This document shows, one piece after another, positions 34,224-42,233 of a stretch of DNA of 64,000 nucleotides (its first letter is position 1; the number at the start of each line of letters is the position of its first letter). Below the pieces are notes generated by a model, which was given only the letters and a program-made list of their open reading frames with translations, was not told the DNA's origin and did no database searches. Both the position numbers and the translations under genes were made by a program. The stretch is taken from the NCBI GenBank assembly GCA_022446815.1, contig JAKVCD010000001.1, positions 232,997 through 296,996 on the forward strand. Direction: 5' to 3'. Source of the DNA: Planctomycetota bacterium (lineage in GTDB: Bacteria > Planctomycetota > UBA1135 > GCA-002686595).

Positions 34224-35102
34224 CTACTTCGTCGCCCCTCTCTTGGAGACGCTCTCTTGATGCATGCTCTCGAGGACCTCATTGACGGGATCTTTGCGTC
34301 GGGGCTGAGGCTTCAGCTCGATGTCGTCGAAGAGCGTCGGCTCCCTGAGGTTCTCCTCTACGCGCTCTTGAGTGAGACGAGAGAGGTTCCTGCGCGAACC
34401 GACCTCGTGAGCCCGCTCCCCCTCTGGGCCAGCGGGCCGCTTGGCGAGGTGGCCTAGCTCCTCCTCAAGTCCGTAACACAAGATCTTGTCCCCGGGCTCG
34501 AGCCGGGTCATAGGCCTGGGCGCGGCGAGGACGGAGCCAGACTGACGTCGGACGTTGAGCACTAAGATGCCCTCTTGGTTGAGAGCGAGCTCCTTGAGAG
34601 GCCCGCCGGTCAACCAAGTGTCAGGCTCCACCTTCAACTGAGCGACCGAGAAGCCCTTCTCCATACGCAGGAGCTCCTCGTAATCCAGGATGCGCAGCTT
34701 GCTCGAGCGCGTCAGATACCGAGTCACGAGCGGGATGAAGAGCTTGTCGAGGATCTTCGTCTTGATGGCGGTGATCAGGAGAGCCAGCGAGCCAATCATC
34801 CACCAGGTGCGCATCTGGATGTCGTCACCAGCGGTCGAGAACGTGACGACCACGGTCGCGAGGACGGAGCTAAACCCGATGCTCCCGAGGGTGATCATCG
34901 TGCTGATGACGCGCCGACGAGCAGGGTGGCTGACGATGTTTTCGGCCTCCGACGTCGTAAACCCTACACCCGTAAAGGCGGACTGGGCTTGAAAGCTCGC
35001 CACATCCCATGAGAGGCCTGTGAGCCGCAAGGCGACCGCGCCGCCGCGGACTACGAGGGTGCTGACAAGCAGGACGAGGATGAAAGAGAAGACGGCGATC
35101 AT
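34224..35102 (-). CDS. Membrane protein with K-channel-like loop and TrkA-C (RCK-C) domain
   Basis: 292 residues. Three hydrophobic N-terminal segments (about 1-24, 65-88, 97-113) surround SAFTGVGFTTSEAENIVSHP (about 41-60), which resembles the selectivity-filter loops of TrkH/KtrB-type transporters. A charged linker leads to a TrkA C-terminal domain (GPLKELALNQEGILVLNVRR, LAAPRPMTRLEPGDKILCYG), which in K+ systems binds nucleotides or cyclic dinucleotides. The last ~70 residues are charged and probably disordered. Ion specificity is inferred; only one filter-like loop is present, so oligomerisation would be needed to make a pore. Confidence 0.7.
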   Translation of the reverse strand: MIAVFSFILVLLVSTLVVRGGAVALRLTGLSWDVASFQAQSAFTGVGFTTSEAENIVSHPARRRVISTMITLGSIGFSSVLATVVVTFSTAGDDIQMRTWWMIGSLALLITAIKTKILDKLFIPLVTRYLTRSSKLRILDYEELLRMEKGFSVAQLKVEPDTWLTGGPLKELALNQEGILVLNVRRQSGSVLAAPRPMTRLEPGDKILCYGLEEELGHLAKRPAGPEGERAHEVGSRRNLSRLTQERVEENLREPTLFDDIELKPQPRRKDPVNEVLESMHQESVSKRGATK

Positions 35103-35246
35103 GGTGCGGCGACGGGGTGCAGAGACGAGTCTAGTGTCACCGTTGGTGCAGTTGGAGCTTAGAGGGGGTGGATCGGTTGACCGAGCACGCGTGGTGGCAG
35201 ACCATGACCCTCACGAGCGGAGCCCTAACGGAGAAGAACAGCAGGC

Positions 35247-36203
35247 ATGGAGCGAGACCTCATGAGAGCGAACACAGGTGTTAGAAGCCGTCAGCAGTCC
35301 ATTTTGCACCTAGCGCGACGTGTGCTGAGTGGGCTCACTCGCAGGGTCGCCCTCGCGCTCTATCTGCTACCCCTCGCCTCCTGCTCAGACTTCTCTTCAG
35401 CCTCCCGCTCGTGGTGGCTTCGCTACCACCCGGAAGAGGATCAAGCCGTTTATGTCGAAGTCATGGATGGCTTGACAGCGGAGGCCAGCTCGGCAGAGCC
35501 GATCCGAAAGCTTGTAGCGGGGTGGAGGAGGTTCCCGGCTGAGGGCGGCTTATTCACCTTCGACCTAGACGAAGAGCTGGACTGGAGCGACCTCCCTGAG
35601 GAGGAGCCAGCAGAGCGTATGAGAGCTATCCTCGCTTCGCTCCGAGAGCAGGTGAAGGTGAGCGAAGCGGGCCTTTTTCGCGTCGGCGCCGAGGGCGTGG
35701 GTCTCTACAGGGCGATCGAGATCAAAGACCTCTCGGTCTTCCTGAGCGATATGAATGAGCTCGTCAACACCTTCTTGGATGTCGAGTGGCGCGAGAAGGG
35801 GGTCAATGTCTCCTGGAAGCACCTCGATCTGAGCGATGAGACGAAGTCTCGCTGGAGAGCGCGGGCGCGCGCGCGCGAACCCTGGCTGACCCGCACGGGC
35901 GCGACCTTCACGCTCGACGTCCCTATGACAGAGGGAGAGGCTGCCGGGATGATCCGTGCAGTGCTCGAGGACGCTGAAGATTTTCCGCCAGGGTCCTGGT
36001 TCATGCGCGCATTAAGCGGCGTACGTATCGCTGACGGGAGCTTGACCCTGAGCTTTTCGCCGCGAGATCAGCGCTTTGAGGGCTTAAGCGAGAGCGCCAG
36101 TGACAGCTTGGACGCAGAGCACGCCGCACTGTTAAAGACGCTCGAGGGTGACCCTGGCTTTGTCGAGTTTGACCGGGCGAAGCTCTTAGAGCGCGTGAAG
36201 TGA
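35247..36203 (+). CDS. Hypothetical lipoprotein
   Basis: 318 residues. A basic N-region precedes ALALYLLPLASC, a predicted lipobox with Cys46. The mature protein is acidic in the middle (DLDEELDWSDLPEEEPAERM) and has alternating beta and helical predictions; VYVEVMDGLTAEASSAEPIR and FEGLSESASDSLDAEH show no known catalytic pattern. I do not recognise the family. It is transcribed away from the TrkA-C gene (144-bp gap between starts) and converges on the DUF4870 gene with 4 bp between the stops. Confidence 0.55.
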   Translation: MERDLMRANTGVRSRQQSILHLARRVLSGLTRRVALALYLLPLASCSDFSSASRSWWLRYHPEEDQAVYVEVMDGLTAEASSAEPIRKLVAGWRRFPAEGGLFTFDLDEELDWSDLPEEEPAERMRAILASLREQVKVSEAGLFRVGAEGVGLYRAIEIKDLSVFLSDMNELVNTFLDVEWREKGVNVSWKHLDLSDETKSRWRARARAREPWLTRTGATFTLDVPMTEGEAAGMIRAVLEDAEDFPPGSWFMRALSGVRIADGSLTLSFSPRDQRFEGLSESASDSLDAEHAALLKTLEGDPGFVEFDRAKLLERVK

Positions 36204-36207
36204 GCGC

Positions 36208-36564
36208 TCAGCTCTGCTGCTTCAAGAGCTGGAGCGCGAGCGGGTACTTGCACAGCTCTCCCTTGTAGCCCTGCATTGCCGCGATAAAGCAGCCCACCCA
36301 AAGCAGGAGCACTAAAGGGAGAAAGAGGACCGCGCCAACTCCGCAGGTGATGATGGAGAGAAAGGTGGCGACCAAAGAGCACAAGAGGAGCGAGATCTGA
36401 AAGTTGAGCGCTTCCCGTCCGTGTTGATCGATGTACTCGGACTCATCCTTCTTAATGAGCCAGATGACTAGGGGGCCGATGAAGCCTGTGAAGAGAGCCA
36501 AGACGTGCATGATGAGTGCGAGGTTGCGCTCTTCTTGGTCCGGGACTCTTAGCGCGCCCGTCAC
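36208..36564 (-). CDS. DUF4870 small membrane protein
   Basis: 118 residues with a GTG start overlapping the sulfatase stop (GTGA). It matches DUF4870: ERNLALIMHVLALFTGFIGP, VIWLIKKDESEYIDQHGREA, LNFQISLLLCSLVATFLSII and a third membrane segment, then CFIAAMQGYKGELCKYP. Three to four membrane helices. Family function is unknown. It is the last gene of an envelope-type operon (40964 down to 36208). Confidence 0.85.
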   Translation of the reverse strand: MTGALRVPDQEERNLALIMHVLALFTGFIGPLVIWLIKKDESEYIDQHGREALNFQISLLLCSLVATFLSIITCGVGAVLFLPLVLLLWVGCFIAAMQGYKGELCKYPLALQLLKQQS

Positions 36565-37991
36565 TCGTCCTCTTCGTTTCCCTGCCCGGCATAGCCGAGC
36601 GCTTCGAGCTTCTGTTGAGAGATCCGGTCTCCGACGCGTTGGGTGGTCGTGGGGTAACGCTCTATGTGAGCCTTGAGACGTGCGGCCAGGTCAGAGGTGA
36701 TCTGTGAGCGCTGGTCGGCGAGGTCTCTGCGCTCGCGGGGGTCTGCAGCGAGGTTGTGCAGGGTCGGGCCGCCTAGGCCCTTCTTGGTCCCGAACTCAGT
36801 TGGGACGACGAGCTTGAGTTGAGTCTTCTCATCGCGGATGCACGCGCTCTGTCGAATGTACGCGTAGGTCTCTTCTCGCCAGGCCCCCTCGCTCACTTCT
36901 CCTGCAAAGAGCGACGTCAGGTCTGCACCGTGCAGATCCCCTGGCCGAGGGAGTCCACACAGAGAGAGCAGGGTGGGGAAAAGATCGACGTTCTCAACAG
37001 GCTCGTCGAAGCGAGCACCCTCAGGGACCCCGGGCCCGTTCAATATGAAGGGAGTTCGCAGCGCCTGCTCGGAGAGGTCGTGACCGTGTCCACCAAAGAA
37101 CAAGTGCTCCGGGGAGAATGACATGAGTCGCTCTTTCGGCGCGAGCGAGAGGTGCTCCCATAACCCCTCTCCATGGTCAGAGACGATGACGACGAGGAGG
37201 TCGTCTCCGACTCCACGCTCTTCCAACATCTGCAAAAGGACGCCCACGTGCTCGTCTGTGAAGCGGACCTCTTGGTCATAGAGGGAGCGCTTGCGATCGA
37301 GGTCTTTGAGCGCGAGAGCCCACTCCGGGTCCCCATCAGGGGGGACGGGTCCATATGTCGTCAGCATCTCTTGCTGCCAGCCGGGGGGCTCGATCGCCGG
37401 CGCGTCCCCCAAGGGGAGGATGTCGTCGTACTTGGGGTGGGCCTGATAGGGCGCGTGTGGATCGAAGGAGTGGAAGTAGAGGAAGAGTGGTTGGCGCTCT
37501 TCACCACCCGTAGCCTGATCAAGTGGATCTCTCAGGAGGCTCAAGAGCTGCGGGAAGCTGCGGTCGCTATCAGCTGCGACGATGTAGTCATCAAAGCCGC
37601 GCCCGAAGCCGTGCTGTGGTTCTAGCAGGGTGTTGCCGACCACGCCGATCGTGCGGTAACCCCCAGTCTGAAAGCTCTCAGCGATCGTGGGGGTCTCGTC
37701 CTCTGGGAAATCCCGGTGCGCTGTGAAATAGCGGCTGGTGATCATCGAGGACATCGAAGGCAGGGTCCAAGGCGCTTGCGCAGAGGTGCGCGTCAACACA
37801 GCACCTCCCTCAGCAAGGGAGTCGATCACTGGGCTCGTGGGCCGCTCGTAGCCATAGCAGCCGAGGCGGTCCGCGCGTAGCGTGTCGATAAGCAAGAACA
37901 GTACATCTGGCTGTCGACGCTCAGCTCCCGAGCCGCAAGCGGCAGCGAGAGCGAGCAATAGACAAGGGAGGAGTCGTAGTGCGCGGGACAT
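36561..37991 (-). CDS. Sulfatase / alkaline-phosphatase superfamily lipoprotein with Thr at the nucleophile position
   Basis: 476 residues. Lipobox ALAAAC (Cys19). The metal site begins VLFLLIDTLRADRLGCYGY; the nucleophile region is AQAPWTLPSMSSM with Thr76 where formylglycine sulfatases have C/S-x-P-x-R; later FLYFHSFDPHAPY, VVIVSDHGEGLWEH and FFGGHGHDL supply metal ligands. Without the C/S-x-P-x-R motif it cannot make formylglycine, so it may be a phospho- or phosphonoester hydrolase or transferase rather than a sulfatase. It is in an operon with a CDP-alcohol transferase and MltA, which fits envelope lipid or glycan modification. Confidence 0.75.
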   Translation of the reverse strand: MSRALRLLPCLLLALAAACGSGAERRQPDVLFLLIDTLRADRLGCYGYERPTSPVIDSLAEGGAVLTRTSAQAPWTLPSMSSMITSRYFTAHRDFPEDETPTIAESFQTGGYRTIGVVGNTLLEPQHGFGRGFDDYIVAADSDRSFPQLLSLLRDPLDQATGGEERQPLFLYFHSFDPHAPYQAHPKYDDILPLGDAPAIEPPGWQQEMLTTYGPVPPDGDPEWALALKDLDRKRSLYDQEVRFTDEHVGVLLQMLEERGVGDDLLVVIVSDHGEGLWEHLSLAPKERLMSFSPEHLFFGGHGHDLSEQALRTPFILNGPGVPEGARFDEPVENVDLFPTLLSLCGLPRPGDLHGADLTSLFAGEVSEGAWREETYAYIRQSACIRDEKTQLKLVVPTEFGTKKGLGGPTLHNLAADPRERRDLADQRSQITSDLAARLKAHIERYPTTTQRVGDRISQQKLEALGYAGQGNEEDE

Positions 37992-38010
37992 AAGCTGATG
38001 GAGTGTACCC

Positions 38011-38694
38011 CTAGGCGTCGGCGGAGTCGCTCTGTGAGAGCTCTCTCAGGCTAGCTACAAAGCGAGAGACGAAGGTGAACACGCCGCCTATGAGGGCTAG
38101 GGCGAGGGCTGCCGAGATCCCGTTCCATCGCAGGGTCTCGCCTAAGAGGGTCGGCCCCTCAAGGTCATGCCAGCCAAGTTGGGCCTGCGCTGCTGTGACA
38201 AAGACTCCAACGAGCAGGGCCACGGAGCGGTCTGCACGCCCAAAGCCGCGATAGTTCCTCTTGAGGCCGACGCTCTGCGCGGCGGTTCCCATGTAAGAGC
38301 CGAACATCGTCGCGAGCGCTGCTGCCCATCCGAGCACGACCCCGAGCTCGGGGTGGAGCAGCCAGGCAGCGTTAGCGCCGAAAGCGACTAGGAGCATCGC
38401 GTCTACGACGCGGTCCAACGTGTGGTCGAGGAGGTCTCCGGCGGGCCCTGCGAGCCCTCGCCTGCGCGCGAGTTGGCCGTCTAAGGCGTCGAAGAGGAAG
38501 GCGAGACCGATGAGCAGGCCCACGAGCAACCACTGCCCGGGCTCATCGCGTCCGGCTGATCTTCCGATCCATGCGGCGATGGCCGCCGCGACGAGGCTCG
38601 CCCAGGTGAGGTGGTTCGGGCTGAGCCACTCTGTCCGATCTAAGAGTGGTCTGGTGGCGCGCTCCCAACGCCCGCGCAGGCGCTCGAGCGCCAA
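38011..38694 (-). CDS. CDP-alcohol phosphatidyltransferase family protein
   Basis: 227 residues with a TTG start touching the MltA stop. The family signature D-x2-D-G-x2-A-R-x8-G-x3-D-x3-D is complete (DALDGQLARRRG, then GDLLDHTLDR, about residues 69-94). Six hydrophobic segments span the membrane. Such enzymes swap CMP on a CDP-alcohol for a second alcohol (phosphatidylglycerol-, phosphatidylinositol- or cardiolipin-type synthesis); the acceptor is not readable. Neighbours on both sides are envelope genes. Confidence 0.85.
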   Translation of the reverse strand: MALERLRGRWERATRPLLDRTEWLSPNHLTWASLVAAAIAAWIGRSAGRDEPGQWLLVGLLIGLAFLFDALDGQLARRRGLAGPAGDLLDHTLDRVVDAMLLVAFGANAAWLLHPELGVVLGWAAALATMFGSYMGTAAQSVGLKRNYRGFGRADRSVALLVGVFVTAAQAQLGWHDLEGPTLLGETLRWNGISAALALALIGGVFTFVSRFVASLRELSQSDSADA

Positions 38695-39900
38695 TCAGCC
38701 CTCCGCGCTCCAGGTGCTCGTCTCATCGAGGTCTTCGCGGAGGAAGAGGTAGTAGAGCTGTCCCTCTGAGAGGGTCTCTCCTGCCAGCGCCTCAGCGTCG
38801 TCTCCGATGCCGAGGTAGATGTCGGCGCGGCCAGCTGTGCGGATCCCGCCGCCAGTGTCTTGGTCCATCAGCGTGTGCCTCACTGAAGCGCCAGAGCTCA
38901 TATCTGCCCAGCCAGCGGGAGTGTCTACATAAGTCAGACCTCCCCGGGGGAAGATGGACTTGTCTGTCGCGAGGGTCCTGTATGCCGTGACCTCGAAGCC
39001 GAGGGAGCCGCTCGGGTTACCGAGGATCTCGCTAAAGAAGACGAAGCGGTCGTTGCGATGGAGGAAGGATGTGACCTTCTCAGGGTTGGCCTCCGCCCAA
39101 GCGCGGATCGCGGGAAGGCTCAGGCGCTCCTCACCTAGTTCACCAGCGGCGACGAGCTCCCTCCCAAGTGAAGTGTACTCGTGTCCGTTGTTCGCGCCGT
39201 ATCCGAAGCGCGCCATGCTCCCGTCGTAGAGTCGGACAAAGGCAGAGCCGTTCACATGTGCGATGAATGCGTCCATCGGCGAGCTGAGCCAGACGAGCTC
39301 TAAGCCCCTCCCTTCGAGCAGGCCGCCAGCCTCGATCGCCTGTCGCGTGGGGTAGGGCTCTGTGTGACCTGCCTCAGTCACTTGCCCAAGGATCATGCCT
39401 GCGTCGCCCTTCACGAGGTCTTCAGGAGTAGCGTAGAGGGGGTAACTAAACTCTTCGGTTTGCGTCAGGCTCCCGTTGAAGATCGGGGTGCAGTACGCAG
39501 TGAAGAGAACACCGCCGCCTCTCCCGTCCCATCCAGCGCTCTTGTAGAGGTCGAACTCGTTCTCGACGCTCCACCGAAAAGAGTAGGCCGAGTGGCACTC
39601 GACGAGGAGCTCTCGGAAGCGCGCGAGGCTCGCCTGCGCGTGTGCGTGGGTAACCCCCTCCATGGGGTAGAACTTTTGTGAGCTCGGGTTGGAGAACCAC
39701 GCGATTGAGCGGTCGAGGGCAGGGAGGAGCTCTTCGCGACGACGCCAGTCTCTCGAGAGGTCAGGCCACTGTGTGGTGCTCTCCACTTTGAGCAGCGCAG
39801 GCCAGCCAGGAGGCAGGGGTCGACCGTAGTCGGGCGCAGGGGCCTGACAGCTGGTGGCGAAGAGGAGAGAGCCTAGGAGGAGGGGGAGGAGTCGACGCAT
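38695..39900 (-). CDS. mltA: Membrane-bound lytic murein transglycosylase A (MltA-like)
   Basis: 401 residues from ATG 39900: MRRLLPLLLGSLLFATSC is a lipoprotein signal. MltA-type domain: KFYPMEGVTHAHAQASLARF, LLVECHSAYSFRWSVENEFD, GVLFTAYCTPIFNGSLTQ. A C-terminal 3D domain follows, with VRHTLMDQDTGGGIRTAGRA and DIYLGIGDDAEALAG, holding the catalytic Asp region. It cleaves peptidoglycan with 1,6-anhydro product formation at the outer envelope. An open frame upstream to 40203 encodes a Arg-rich shadow of the next gene and is rejected. The gene overlaps none of its neighbours; it is the second gene of the envelope operon. Confidence 0.85.
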   Translation of the reverse strand: MRRLLPLLLGSLLFATSCQAPAPDYGRPLPPGWPALLKVESTTQWPDLSRDWRRREELLPALDRSIAWFSNPSSQKFYPMEGVTHAHAQASLARFRELLVECHSAYSFRWSVENEFDLYKSAGWDGRGGGVLFTAYCTPIFNGSLTQTEEFSYPLYATPEDLVKGDAGMILGQVTEAGHTEPYPTRQAIEAGGLLEGRGLELVWLSSPMDAFIAHVNGSAFVRLYDGSMARFGYGANNGHEYTSLGRELVAAGELGEERLSLPAIRAWAEANPEKVTSFLHRNDRFVFFSEILGNPSGSLGFEVTAYRTLATDKSIFPRGGLTYVDTPAGWADMSSGASVRHTLMDQDTGGGIRTAGRADIYLGIGDDAEALAGETLSEGQLYYLFLREDLDETSTWSAEG

Positions 39901-39965
39901 GCTTGGAGCATGGCCAGAGCTTGTGGGCCATTCAAGGAAAGCCCGAATTGAGGTCGAGCGACCTC

Positions 39966-40964
39966 TCAACGCTTGCTGAGCAGCGCCTCTAAGGGGGTCT
40001 CTAGGAAGTAGACCTTCGTCTTCCCGTCGTGGCCGGAGTAGTAAGACATCAGGAGGCGCTCTCCTTCGATCAGGAGGCCTGGGTAGCTCGTATCTCCGCC
40101 GCTCTCTAGCACGGCGAGCTGCTGCAGCGAGCCGTTCAGCTTGATCAGCGCGAGGGCGGTGCGTTGGCCGTTCGGGCGATAGCGGCGGTAGGCGGCGAGC
40201 CACTCTCCGTTGGGGAGCTGGACGAGGTTCGGTCCGCCCATGCGCTCAGGGAGCTCGCGAAAGGACCACTCCTTGAAGGGCTCGGAGGAAGAGCCGAAGT
40301 AGGCCGCGGCGTCCTCACCCTCTCTTCGGACAAGCGCGACCATCTCCCCATCCCGACCAAAGCGAAGCGTCACCTCGTTGGGCTCACCAGAGATGGGCAG
40401 CGTCGTCACATGCTTGTATCGAAGGCCGTCTAGCGTAGAGACGAGGTGGGCCTTGCTCGCTCCAGCGACCGGTTGATAAACGACCCCATAGCCGAGTCCC
40501 CCATGCCAAGTCACCCGCCACAGCCAGTCGACCTTAGTTCGGATGGTCTCGTCTATCTCGACCGCTTGAAGTGGACTGAAGGAGTCGTCTCCTGATCCCA
40601 AGAGGGCGATCATGTTCTGTCGGCCTCTCAGCTCTCGGTCGACATAGCGCGATCCACCAAGGAGGAGCATGAGCGTCCCATCGGGCATGACGGAGAGCTT
40701 TGGGTCCCTCAGGTCTACTCCTTCACGCTCAAGGAGGGCGAAAGAGCTCCACGAGGAGTCTTCTCCTTGGACGATGACGCGGATCTTGCCGTCTGCGCCC
40801 AGCGCGTGGCTGTCGCTCTCTCGGTAGGCACAGAACAAACGACCTCCAGAGCGCGCGATGTCCGTGAAGGCGCTGTGCGGCGCGAAGTCGCCGACGCAGA
40901 CGGGCTCGAGGTCTGTGGGGGTCAGCGCCCCGAGGGCGAGGGCTAGGGAGAGGTGAAGTGCCAT
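39966..40964 (-). CDS. Secreted sialidase-like (BNR) beta-propeller
   Basis: 332 residues with a short signal peptide (MALHLSLALALGALTPTD). Blade-like repeats occur: RLFCAYRESDSHALGADGKI (the RDE/R-E-S-D style of BNR repeats), LSVMPDGTLMLLLGGSRYVD, EVTLRFGRDGEMVALVRREG, GPNLVQLPNGEWLAAYRRYR, SYPGLLIEGERLLMSYYSGH. This is the fold of exo-sialidase-like propellers that act on or bind glycans, but the Asp-box S-x-D-x-G-x-x-W is not canonical. Function uncertain. It is the first gene of the operon running to 36208. Confidence 0.65.
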   Translation of the reverse strand: MALHLSLALALGALTPTDLEPVCVGDFAPHSAFTDIARSGGRLFCAYRESDSHALGADGKIRVIVQGEDSSWSSFALLEREGVDLRDPKLSVMPDGTLMLLLGGSRYVDRELRGRQNMIALLGSGDDSFSPLQAVEIDETIRTKVDWLWRVTWHGGLGYGVVYQPVAGASKAHLVSTLDGLRYKHVTTLPISGEPNEVTLRFGRDGEMVALVRREGEDAAAYFGSSSEPFKEWSFRELPERMGGPNLVQLPNGEWLAAYRRYRPNGQRTALALIKLNGSLQQLAVLESGGDTSYPGLLIEGERLLMSYYSGHDGKTKVYFLETPLEALLSKR

Positions 40965-40990
40965 CTCGCCACCCTAGTCAAAGTTAGCAG

Positions 40991-42202
40991 TTAGACGCGG
41001 GCCTTTAGCAGGTACGTCTTCATCTTGCCGCGACCTTCGACCTCCGGTGTCCCGAAGAATTCGAAGTGGAACTCGCCGTGCAGGAGAGAGAAGGTCGTCT
41101 CGGTGACCTGTACCTCGCCGGGCAAGCCGTATGCGCGTATGTGCGCTGCCGTGTTCGCGGTGTCCTCCCAGAGGTCATAGGCGAAGCGTCGCTGCCCGAC
41201 AACCGCGGCGACAGCAGGCCCGGAGTGGATGCCAAGGCGCAGCCCAAAGAACTCGGAGCGACCAGAGCGCAGCTCTTCCATCACGGCCTGCATCTCCAAG
41301 CCCATGTCTCCGAGTCGCGCTGCGTGGTCAGGCGCAGGGTTTGAGACGCCCGCGGTCACCATATAGGAATCTCCGAGCGCACGGACTTTGTCGACGCTGT
41401 AGCGCTCTGCCAAATCATCGAAGCGAGCGAAGAGCTCGGCGCGCAGCTCTTTGATCTCTTCTTGAGAGTAGATGCTGGTGAGCTCCCCGCCGCCGACTAG
41501 GTCCGCATAGAGCACAGAGCAATCTTCGAAGCCGTCTGCGATTGTGCGCCCCTCTTCCTTGAAGGGCTCTGTGATGGAGGCGGGCAGGATACTGTGAAGG
41601 AGACTCTCTGAGCGTGACAGCTCTTTCTCAAGGGCGCGGTGTGCCCGCGCCGAAGACCAAGCGTAGTAACCGCAAACGCCAGAGATACCCAGGCAGAAGA
41701 TGCCGAGGTTCATCGTTGAGACCGCTTGCAAGGTCTCCTCGTCGAGACCGCTTAGCGTTTGCCCATACCCGACATAAATTTGGAGGGTTATGTAAACCGC
41801 CGCGGGCACGCAAGCGATCGCGAGCCTAGTGACCCAAGGCAGCCCCGTGATCAGGAACCAGAGCGCGAGTACGGCGAGGATGTGGTAGTGGAAGCTCGCC
41901 TCCCATCCAAGTTTGACGGTCGCAATCCACCCGTGGACTAGGACCTCAATCGAGCCGATCGCGAGGGAGGTGAGGACCATCTGGCGCTTCGCGAGCAGGA
42001 TGGCGCCGATGAGGAAGAGGGCTACGCTTCCAATGTTAAGGAGGGCGAGCTCTTCCAGATCGAGGCTCCAGAACAGGAAGAGAAACAAGATGTGCCCAAA
42101 GAGCCCTAAGACCATCCCATAGCTCACCGCGCAGTAGGCGTTGACCTGTTCACCGGTGTAACCCTCAGGTGGCGTCCAGATCCAAGTGACCAGCTTGCTC
42201 AT
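40991..42202 (-). CDS. Membrane class III nucleotide cyclase with altered active site
   Basis: 403 residues. Six predicted membrane helices (about 20-190), then a class III cyclase domain (about 215-395). Metal Asp 1 is in SVLYADLVGGGEL and metal Asp 2 in VRALGDSYMV; the base-binding Lys region is VDKVRALGD. Near the C-terminal side, FAYDLWEDTANTAAHIRAYG keeps the base-recognising Asp and the transition-state Asn, but the usual Arg of VNxAxR is His and the WG Gly is Glu. It may make cAMP poorly, use a different substrate, or depend on a partner. No sensor domain other than the membrane part. Followed by a transketolase-like gene 31 bp upstream in transcription order. Confidence 0.7.
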   Translation of the reverse strand: MSKLVTWIWTPPEGYTGEQVNAYCAVSYGMVLGLFGHILFLFLFWSLDLEELALLNIGSVALFLIGAILLAKRQMVLTSLAIGSIEVLVHGWIATVKLGWEASFHYHILAVLALWFLITGLPWVTRLAIACVPAAVYITLQIYVGYGQTLSGLDEETLQAVSTMNLGIFCLGISGVCGYYAWSSARAHRALEKELSRSESLLHSILPASITEPFKEEGRTIADGFEDCSVLYADLVGGGELTSIYSQEEIKELRAELFARFDDLAERYSVDKVRALGDSYMVTAGVSNPAPDHAARLGDMGLEMQAVMEELRSGRSEFFGLRLGIHSGPAVAAVVGQRRFAYDLWEDTANTAAHIRAYGLPGEVQVTETTFSLLHGEFHFEFFGTPEVEGRGKMKTYLLKARV

Positions 42203-42233
42203 GTGTGCGCTTCTCCTTGGTGGCCTAGGCGGC

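Noticed and set aside
39901..40203. 101-codon N-terminal extension of mltA
   Set aside because: Arg/Pro-rich shadow of the propeller gene; the lipoprotein signal begins at 39900.
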